Source: Methanimicrococcus sp.
GTDB taxonomy: Archaea > Halobacteriota > Methanosarcinia > Methanosarcinales > Methanosarcinaceae
Assembly: GCA_009783635.1 (NCBI GenBank)
Contig: WRDC01000051.1
Span: forward strand, 1-10,427
Length of the DNA stretch: 10,427 nucleotides
Direction: 5' to 3'
How positions within the stretch are numbered: position 1 is the first letter of the stretch; each line of letters starts with the position of its first letter. Position numbers and translations under genes: made by a program. The notes beneath the pieces are model-generated. The model was given only the letters and a program-made list of their open reading frames with translations. It was not told the DNA's origin and made no database searches. Positions 5,912-10,427 of the stretch are shown piece after piece.

Positions 5912-6223
5912 GTGAAAAGGCACAAATTACTTTCTTGTGTTTTTTTACTCGTATGGTTCGTGACTGAGGAAATCGAAAAAAGGCAACCCTTCAAATAAAA
6001 GCCTTCAGTCGGGTTCATTAATTGAGCCGGATTGAGTCAATGGTATAACTTCCTCTTAAGTGTGTATATTTTTGAAGAAATGTGTGGTTTTAAAAGGAAA
6101 CTTTCGTGTGTGTTGAAAACCTTTAAAACGTGTGTGTACAACCTTGAGGAATATTATTTGATTGCAAAATGTATGGTTGACTTCTAGATTTCCTGTTAAT
6201 AAGATCGAAACGGAGAATCTAAA
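5912..6223 (+). promoter_or_regulatory. long structured 5' leader of mtaCB
   Basis: The predicted untranslated leader has three foldable parts. First, CACAA (5921-5925) pairs with TTGTG (5935-5939). Second, GACTGA (5962-5967)/TCAGTC (6005-6010) with inner AGGC (5981-5984)/GCCT (6001-6004) forms a hairpin; AACCC in its loop (5985-5989) can pair with GGGTT right after it (6011-6015), an H-type pseudoknot. Third, TTCCTC..AAG (6050-6060) pairs with CTTGAGGAA (6143-6151) around four GU-rich motifs (6060, 6081, 6106, 6130), with an internal stem GTTTTAAAAGG (6087-6097)/CCTTTAAAAC (6120-6129). GGAG at 6212-6215 is the mtaC ribosome-binding site. I recognise no known riboswitch class. Pairing was found by eye; a role in substrate-dependent control is inference. 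Confidence 0.5.
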
Positions 6224-7000
6224 ATGTTAGACTTGAAAAAAGAAGATATTGCAGCAATTCTTACAAGATATAATGTGGCCATGGAAAAAGCCGTGACCCC
6301 GGACGAAGCAGCAAAACAGCTTTTCCCGAAAGATGAACTCTTTAAAGCAGTGGCAGCCGCCATTTATGCTGGTGAGGAAGACGACGTTATTGCAGCCCTC
6401 GACGCCTGCATGAAAGCCGGCAAAGACCCGATCAAATTGATTGACGATGCTCTCCTTCCGGGAATGGCCGTTGTCTCCAAATTATATGACCAGGGTATCA
6501 TTTTCCTCCCGAATGTCATGATGTCAGCAGACGCCATGCTCGAAGGTATCGACTACTGTAAAACAAAGACAAAAGAAGTTCCGAAAGCAAAAGGACTTGT
6601 CGTCTGCCACGTTGCAGAAGGCGATGTTCACGACATCGGCAAGACCATCGTCGCCGCTCTCCTCAGAGCAGACGGATTCGATGTCATTGACCTCGGCCGT
6701 GATGTCCCGGTTAACGAAGTTGTTGAAGCAGTCGTTAAGAACAAACCCCTCATGGTTACCGGAACAGCATTGATGACCACCACAATGTACGCTTTCAAAG
6801 AAGTCAACGACAAACTCGTTGAAAAAGGCATCAAGATTCCGTTCGCATGTGGCGGCGGTGCCGTGAACCAGGACTTCGTTGAAACCTACAGCCTTGGCGT
6901 GTACGGTGAAGACGCAGCAGTCGCCCCGAAATTCGCAAACTTCATTTTGAAGAACGGATCGGAAGTCTCAAAACTGAGAACTGAATTCCACACCCACTAA
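6224..7000 (+). CDS. mtaC: methanol-specific corrinoid protein MtaC
   Basis: The 258-residue corrinoid protein accepts the methyl group from methanol on its cobalt, via MtaB, and passes it to coenzyme M through MtaA in cytoplasmic methylotrophic methanogenesis. Residues about 30-120 form the helical cap domain of methionine-synthase-type B12 modules. From about 122 a Rossmann-like B12 domain follows, with the DxHxxG motif as EGDVHDIGK (132-140). H136 is the lower axial cobalt ligand and has the same number as in Methanosarcina barkeri MtaC. The loops GTALMTTTM (180-188) and GGGAV (210-214) complete the cobamide pocket. GGAG lies 8 nt before the ATG. mtaB follows after 12 bp, so they are one operon. 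Codon choice is strongly biased and the gene is GC-richer than its surroundings, as expected for a highly expressed gene. Confidence 0.97.
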   Translation: MLDLKKEDIAAILTRYNVAMEKAVTPDEAAKQLFPKDELFKAVAAAIYAGEEDDVIAALDACMKAGKDPIKLIDDALLPGMAVVSKLYDQGIIFLPNVMMSADAMLEGIDYCKTKTKEVPKAKGLVVCHVAEGDVHDIGKTIVAALLRADGFDVIDLGRDVPVNEVVEAVVKNKPLMVTGTALMTTTMYAFKEVNDKLVEKGIKIPFACGGGAVNQDFVETYSLGVYGEDAAVAPKFANFILKNGSEVSKLRTEFHTH

Positions 7001-7012
7001 GGAGGCAGCAAA

Positions 7013-8404
7013 ATGACAGTTACTAGATACACAAAGATGGCATATGCAAATGCAGACGAAATGATTTTCGGCAAAGCAAAATTCCCGGTCAAAGCCGGTT
7101 TAGGCCTTGAAATCGGTGCAGGACTCACAATTCCCGAATTAAACTATGCTCCGAGACCGCAGGCCGGTGTTTCGAAAGAAGCACTCGTTAAAGAATACGA
7201 AAGAATCACCAGAGACGCAATGGGAAGAATCGTCCAGATCGGTGCTCCTGCAGTCTGTTTGGAATCCGAACACGTTCAGCAGATGTCCAACAACCCCTCC
7301 TGGGGAGCAGCTGTTGCACACGCACAGAAGACCATCATGGAAGAATTCCACGACGAATACGGCGTGAAATGTGCTCTCAGACACACCATTGGTGACATCC
7401 GTGAAGACAGAGACTTCCTCGCACTCCGCGCCAAGCAGAACACCACCATGCTCGAAGCATTCGACCAGTGTGCCGCACAGGGCGCTGACCTCCTGTCCAT
7501 TGAAACAATGGGCGGCAAGGAAGTTTTCGACTACGCCATCATCCGTGATGACACTGCCGGTATCCTCTTCGGTATCGGTGTCCTCGGTACAAGCGACATG
7601 GAATTCGTGTGGCAGAACATCGTCGACATCGCCAAGAAGAACAAAGTCGTTGCAGCCGGTGACACAGACTGTGCCCAGGCCAACACCGCAATGTTCATTG
7701 CAGGCGGTCTCCTCGACAAGAACCTCGCCCACACAACGGCCATCGTTGCCCGCTGTATTTCCGCCGCAAGAACCCTTGCAGCATACGAATCCGGCGCAAC
7801 CGGTCCGGGTAAAGACTGCGGTTACGAAAACACCATCATCAAATCCATCGCCGGTATCCCGATCACTCAGGAAGGTAAGACCTCCACCTGTGCTCACTCC
7901 GACGTTATGGGTAACTTGACGATGCAGGTTTGTGACATGTGGTCCAACGAATCCGTCGAATACCACGGCGAATTCGGTGGTACAACCGTCCAGTGCTGGG
8001 TCGAATCCCTTGCATACGACTGTTCTTTGATGAACACTGCCATCAAGACAGGCAACGAGAAAATCCTCCGTGACCTCCTCACCCTCTCTGACAAATACAG
8101 AGACCCGCAGGGCTATGTGCTTGCATACGACAACGCATTCCGCGTCGGCGAAGCAATCGCAAAGAACGGAAACGACACCTACCTCCGCTCCAAGGCAGCC
8201 GCAGAAACCTGCTGCGCAATTTTGGACGAGGGTGTTAAGAGCGGCAAGCTCCTCCTCACCAAATTCGAACTCAATGCCCTTGACGCTGTGAAGAAAGACT
8301 TGGCAAAACTCCCCGCCGAGAAAGCCAAATTCGTCGACCAGTGCTTGGCAAAATACAATGCAGAAGTCCCGGTCTTCGAGTTCTCGAAGAACTACGTCCT
8401 TTAA
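7013..8404 (+). CDS. mtaB: methanol:corrinoid methyltransferase MtaB
   Basis: The 463-residue zinc enzyme activates methanol and methylates Co(I) cobamide on MtaC, with which it forms a complex. The zinc ligands known from the M. barkeri enzyme are conserved at the same positions: E164 (in SIETMGG), C220 (in DTDC) and C269 (in GKDCG). The fold is a TIM barrel specific to this family and the length is normal. A strong GGAGG at 7001-7005, directly after the mtaC stop, sets the start at 7013. Translation may be coupled to mtaC. A hairpin with a T-run follows 21 bp after the stop. Biased codon use matches mtaC. Activation factors and MtaA are not in the window. Several long open frames on both strands inside this gene are by-products of its codon bias. 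Confidence 0.97.
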   Translation: MTVTRYTKMAYANADEMIFGKAKFPVKAGLGLEIGAGLTIPELNYAPRPQAGVSKEALVKEYERITRDAMGRIVQIGAPAVCLESEHVQQMSNNPSWGAAVAHAQKTIMEEFHDEYGVKCALRHTIGDIREDRDFLALRAKQNTTMLEAFDQCAAQGADLLSIETMGGKEVFDYAIIRDDTAGILFGIGVLGTSDMEFVWQNIVDIAKKNKVVAAGDTDCAQANTAMFIAGGLLDKNLAHTTAIVARCISAARTLAAYESGATGPGKDCGYENTIIKSIAGIPITQEGKTSTCAHSDVMGNLTMQVCDMWSNESVEYHGEFGGTTVQCWVESLAYDCSLMNTAIKTGNEKILRDLLTLSDKYRDPQGYVLAYDNAFRVGEAIAKNGNDTYLRSKAAAETCCAILDEGVKSGKLLLTKFELNALDAVKKDLAKLPAEKAKFVDQCLAKYNAEVPVFEFSKNYVL

Positions 8405-8425
8405 GCATCAAATTAAAAAACAATT

Positions 8426-8464
8426 CGGCAAGAGTTTCCTCTCATTCTCTTGCCGTTTTTTTTT
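8426..8464 (+). terminator. hairpin/T-run terminator of mtaCB
   Basis: CGGCAAGAG (8426-8434) pairs perfectly with CTCTTGCCG (8447-8455) around a 12-nt loop, followed immediately by nine T residues. It starts 21 bp after the mtaB stop. It looks like a bacterial intrinsic terminator; in archaea the T-run alone may suffice, with the hairpin protecting the 3' end. Confidence 0.85.
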
Positions 8465-8534
8465 GGTTTTTTAAACCGCCAAACCCATTTTAAAAACATC
8501 GTTTATCCGTTGATTTTCTTTTTCTATTATTTCT

Positions 8535-8780
8535 GTCTCTACCCTTCCTTTCCTTCTCTCCCTGTCCTTTCCTTCTCTTCTTGTCCTTTCCTTCTCTCCC
8601 TGTCCTTTCCTTCTCTCCTGTCCTTTCCTTCTCTCCCTGTCCTTTCCTTCTCTTCTTTGTCCTTTCCTTCTCTTCTTTGTCCTTTCCTTCTTTTCTTTGT
8701 CCTTTCCTTCTCTTCTTGTCCTTTCTTTCTCTCCCTGTCCTTTCCTTCTTTCTCTCCTGTCCTTTCCCTCTTTCTGTCAT
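8535..8780 (+). repeat. pyrimidine-only tandem array (~19-bp unit)
   Basis: Eleven units built on TGTCCTTTCCTTCTCT start at 8563, 8582, 8601, 8619, 8638, 8658, 8678, 8698, 8717, 8736 and 8758, spaced 18-22 bp, with a degenerate edge at 8775 and a less regular start before 8563. Apart from one G per unit the + strand is C and T only. Open frames on both strands here (Ser/Pro/Phe-rich one way, Lys/Arg/Glu-rich the other) follow from the repeat and are not called as genes. Such homopurine-homopyrimidine DNA can adopt triplex forms; any function is unknown. Confidence 0.9.
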
Positions 8781-8867
8781 TTTTCTTTCATTGTGTCGAT
8801 TATAAAAATAGAGAGTGCCCCTTTTTAACGTCGATTGATGAATCCGCGGCTGGCAATCTACCGCATC

Positions 8868-8907
8868 TGATTTCAGAATGAAATCATCTCCTCATCTTTG
8901 TTTTTTT
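8868..8907 (+). repeat. perfect inverted repeat followed by a T-run
   Basis: TGATTTCA (8868-8875) and TGAAATCA (8879-8886) form an 8-bp stem with a 3-nt loop, and seven T residues lie at 8901-8907. It could be a back-up terminator or an operator. No gene lies directly upstream, since mtaB already has its own terminator. Confidence 0.4.
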
Positions 8908-9031
8908 GAAATTCAATGGCTGAAAAATTTTTAAAGGAGTGATTGGTTTTTGCTTCAATCGTCCGGCCCATTTAGGACAGATGGGATTATTATTTTTAAT
9001 CCAAAATTTAAATGAAAATGAGAGTTTTACT
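8908..9031. other. intergenic DNA with two short hairpins
   Basis: CCCAT (8967-8971) can pair with ATGGG (8981-8985), and GGATTA (8984-8989) with TAATCC (8997-9002). The two overlap, so they would be alternatives. AAAGGAGTGATTGG near 8932 resembles a ribosome-binding site, but only a 21-codon frame with a TTG start follows, so no gene is called. Confidence 0.35.
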
Positions 9032-9210
9032 TTCTGATTTTAAATCTGCTTTAATTTTGAATCTATTCTGATTTTAAATCTGCTTTGATTTTGGATCTAT
9101 TCTGATTTTAAATCTGCTTTGATTTTGGATCTGTTTTAATTTTGAATTTGTTCTGATTTTAAATCTGCTTTAATTTTGCATTTATTCTGATTTTAAATTT
9201 GTTTTAATTG
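9032..9210 (+). repeat. 17-bp tandem array with 34-bp higher-order period
   Basis: About ten and a half units follow each other at an exact 17-bp step from 9032 to 9202. Two types alternate for most of the array: TTCTGATTTTAAATCTG (starts 9032, 9066, 9100, 9151, 9185) and CTTTGATTTTGGATCTA-like units, giving a 34-bp dimer period. The alternation slips once near 9134, where two second-type units are adjacent. Constant phase with divergent bases suggests an old array. It is not coding. Confidence 0.9.
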
Positions 9211-9442
9211 AGGAAAACATTTTTATTGATATTGTTTTTCAGTTATTCGGGTTCGAATTTTATCATCACTTTGTTTTTTTCTGCGCGCCTTGTTTTTCTA
9301 TAAGGCAATTGTCGATAAAAACTTCGTTTCTGAAAAATGCCTTTCGTTATTCGTTTACATTTTTAACGGCCTCTTCCGCTATCGGTCATTTTCAAAACCA
9401 CTATCGTTCGGAACCATTTTTTAATTTCAATATACTGAAAGA
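9211..9442. other. intergenic DNA without recognised elements
   Basis: AT-rich sequence between the 17-bp array and the putative promoter of the transporter gene. I see no gene, strong hairpin or repeat in it. Confidence 0.5.
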
Positions 9443-9451
9443 TTTATAATA
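9443..9451 (+). promoter_or_regulatory. TATA box, putative promoter of the acetate transporter gene
   Basis: TTTATAATA follows CTGAAAGA, which fits a BRE plus TATA arrangement. A start near 9472-9476 gives a leader of about 230 nt. A nearer AT-rich candidate (TAAAATAAA around 9636) would give a leader of only about 40 nt, so the promoter is not settled. Confidence 0.45.
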
Positions 9452-9506
9452 GACTGCACACATTTACTTCTCGCTGAAAGGTATGGATTATCATATACGT
9501 GGGGAA

Positions 9507-9574
9507 TTTTCTTTAAAAAAGAAAGAAAATGCGCCGATGCAATATGATTGCCATGCGGGCGGGAAACTTTTCCC
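9507..9574 (+). promoter_or_regulatory. folded leader upstream of the acetate transporter gene
   Basis: Three hairpins lie in a row. TTTTCTTT (9507-9514) pairs with AAAGAAAA (9522-9529). CCG-ATG-CAAT (9534-9543) pairs with ATTG-CAT-CGG (9547-9558) with two single-base bulges and an ATG loop. GGGAA (9561-9565) pairs with TTCCC (9570-9574) around ACTT. The second and third stand out as a GC-rich island in AT-rich intergenic DNA, inside the leader if the 9443 promoter is used. A 61-codon open frame crosses it (9529-9714) but lacks a ribosome-binding site. Confidence 0.4.
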
Positions 9575-9691
9575 TCTTGCGCGGTTGTTCTGTATCTGCT
9601 CAGCCGTGTGTGTTTAATTGTAGTTTAATTAATTGTAAAATAAATTGTAAATTCAAAGATTTTCATATATGTGTATGTTTTGAAAAATTTT

Positions 9692-9696
9692 GGAGG
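9692..9696 (+). promoter_or_regulatory. ribosome-binding site deciding the transporter start
   Basis: GGAGG lies 10 nt before the ATG at 9707. The longer frame opening at ATG 9671 would place this site inside the coding region and has no comparable site of its own. Confidence 0.8.
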
Positions 9697-9706
9697 ACTT
9701 CAACAT

Positions 9707-10252
9707 ATGTCTGAACAAGTGGTTAAAATTTCTGACTCTTGGGCAACACCGGGCGCGCTCGGTTTGACCGGATTCAGTTTGTCAACAATCGTTTTAGCGT
9801 TCCTTAATCTGGGATTAGCCGAAGATGCGGTGCCTCTCATCGCAATGTCTATTTTTGTCGGCGGTATCGCTCAATTCTGTGCCGGTTTAATGGCATTCAA
9901 AAAGGGAAGTACTTTTGATATGGTCGCTTTCTGCGGCTTTGGTTCATTCTGGCTCAGCTTTGCCTACATCCTTTTGACAGGAGCAGGCTCCATGGCCACC
10001 GGTCTTTACCTGATCGTATGGGCTCTCCTTGCCTTCGCATTGACACTCGGTGTCATTAAATTAAAGGCAAAAGCCTTAATCGGCGTTCTCGGTCTTTTGA
10101 CAATTGTCCTTATCGTCTCCGGTCTTAACGCTATCATCGCTGCGGACCTTGCAATGATTGCAGGCGTTTTGTGTATCGTTTTGGGTCTTCTCGCCTTCTA
10201 CACGGCAATGGCTATTGTCTTGAACGAAGTCGGTTTCAAACTCCCACTCTAA
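9707..10252 (+). CDS. acetate uptake transporter family protein (GPR1/FUN34/YaaH, AceTr)
   Basis: The 181-residue membrane protein has six predicted hydrophobic segments (about 16-37, 42-62, 73-92, 97-117, 123-144, 149-172). Family marks are TPGALGL (14-20, the NPAPLGL position), GGIAQFCAG (52-60), FCGFGSFWLSF (75-85) and LLAFYTAMA near the end. Relatives carry acetate or succinate across the cytoplasmic membrane, as anion channel or proton symporter; a Methanosarcina homologue has been linked to acetate uptake. In a methanol-using methanogen the likely job is taking up acetate for biosynthesis. The start at 9707 is preferred over 9671 because of GGAGG at 9692-9696 and because the family N-terminus is short and polar (MSEQVVKISDSW). 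The first motif departs from the usual NPAPLGL in three positions, so substrate preference may differ. It stands alone with its own promoter and terminator. Confidence 0.92.
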   Translation: MSEQVVKISDSWATPGALGLTGFSLSTIVLAFLNLGLAEDAVPLIAMSIFVGGIAQFCAGLMAFKKGSTFDMVAFCGFGSFWLSFAYILLTGAGSMATGLYLIVWALLAFALTLGVIKLKAKALIGVLGLLTIVLIVSGLNAIIAADLAMIAGVLCIVLGLLAFYTAMAIVLNEVGFKLPL

Positions 10253-10282
10253 GCGCTCTGACAAACGTTTTTTTGAAGATAA

Positions 10283-10330
10283 AAGATTAAGATGCCACAT
10301 CTTAATCTTGTTTTCATTTTCTCTTTTTTT
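10283..10330 (+). terminator. hairpin/T-run terminator of the acetate transporter gene
   Basis: AAGATTAAGATG (10283-10294) pairs perfectly with CATCTTAATCTT (10298-10309), a 12-bp stem with a CCA loop. GTTTT, CATTTT and a run of eight or more T follow up to about 10330. It starts 30 bp after the stop codon. Confidence 0.8.
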
Positions 10331-10368
10331 TCATTTCCTTACTTCTTAATCCATTCTTTTCATTTTGT

Positions 10369-10424
10369 TCGTTTTATTTTCATTTTGGTTTTTTGCTCGT
10401 TTTGTTTTCATTTTGGTTTTTTGT
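10369..10424 (+). repeat. 28-bp direct repeat at the window end
   Basis: Two copies of a T-rich 28-mer, 10369-10396 and 10397-10424, share TTTTCATTTTGGTTTTTTG and differ mainly by an A/G change. A partial copy seems to precede them (from about 10357). The array may continue past the window. No gene is seen between 10331 and the end. Confidence 0.75.
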
Positions 10425-10427
10425 TAA

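Noticed and set aside
5912..6223. cobalamin riboswitch before the corrinoid protein gene
   Set aside because: No B12-box-like GCCACTG sequence or matching helix arrangement is visible.
7139..7966. 275-codon minus strand frame inside mtaB, and other long frames there
   Set aside because: mtaB is certain from its zinc ligands and length; the opposing frames result from its strong codon bias.
8450..8881. 143-codon + strand frame and 96-codon minus strand frame (8490-8780)
   Set aside because: Both are read through the pyrimidine array. The peptides are low-complexity translations of the repeat, and the + frame overlaps the mtaCB terminator.
9529..9714. 61-codon cysteine-rich frame ending over the transporter start codon
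   Set aside because: No ribosome-binding site before its ATG, and it runs through predicted hairpins. The overlap of its TGA with the start of the next gene is noted but not enough to call a leader peptide.

Overview
The window looks like a chromosomal segment of a methylotrophic methanogenic archaeon of the Methanosarcinales. The evidence is a methanol methyltransferase pair (mtaC-mtaB), archaeal-type tryptophanyl- and phenylalanyl-tRNA synthetases, an archaeal initiator tRNA without an encoded CCA, archaeal TATA boxes and GGAGG/GGTG ribosome-binding sites. The AT-rich, low-density layout with long repeat-bearing gaps would fit a host-associated genus such as Methanimicrococcus better than a typical Methanosarcina, but the genus is my inference.

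Layout. Positions 1-1500 hold the possible tail of an upstream gene, a phospholipase-D-like protein with two C-terminal zinc ribbons, and, convergent with it at a 2-bp gap, an archaeal zinc-ribbon protein of the OapC/ArvC type. Positions 1500-2090 hold an inverted repeat, the initiator tRNA-Met gene and a long trpS leader. That leader carries four TGTACT motifs, three of them at an exact 11-bp period, which resemble the TRP box of the archaeal tryptophan regulator TrpY. Positions 2091-5017 are trpS and pheS, probably co-transcribed. Positions 4976-5398 are a tandem array of about 60-bp units that begins inside the last codons of pheS and ends with a near-copy of that gene tail.

Positions 5399-6223 contain no gene. 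The distal half is a predicted leader of about 310 nt for mtaCB, with a possible H-type pseudoknot and a stem enclosing four GU-rich motifs. mtaC and mtaB (6224-8404) follow, closed by a hairpin plus T-run terminator. Positions 8465-9706 are a 1.2-kb gap holding a pyrimidine-only tandem array, a perfect palindrome and a 17-bp/34-bp tandem array, then the promoter and a folded leader of an acetate-uptake-family membrane protein (9707-10252). That gene ends in a 12-bp hairpin terminator and another short T-rich repeat.

How the genes fit together. MtaB cleaves methanol and methylates the corrinoid on MtaC; the methyl group then goes to coenzyme M through MtaA, which is not in this window. The AceTr-family transporter could supply acetate as a carbon source to a methylotroph. 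TrpRS, PheRS alpha and tRNA-iMet are translation genes, and OapC may be an RNA-associated protein. I see no mobile element, CRISPR array or prophage gene. The notable material is non-coding: candidate regulatory leaders and several unrelated tandem arrays confined to the gaps.
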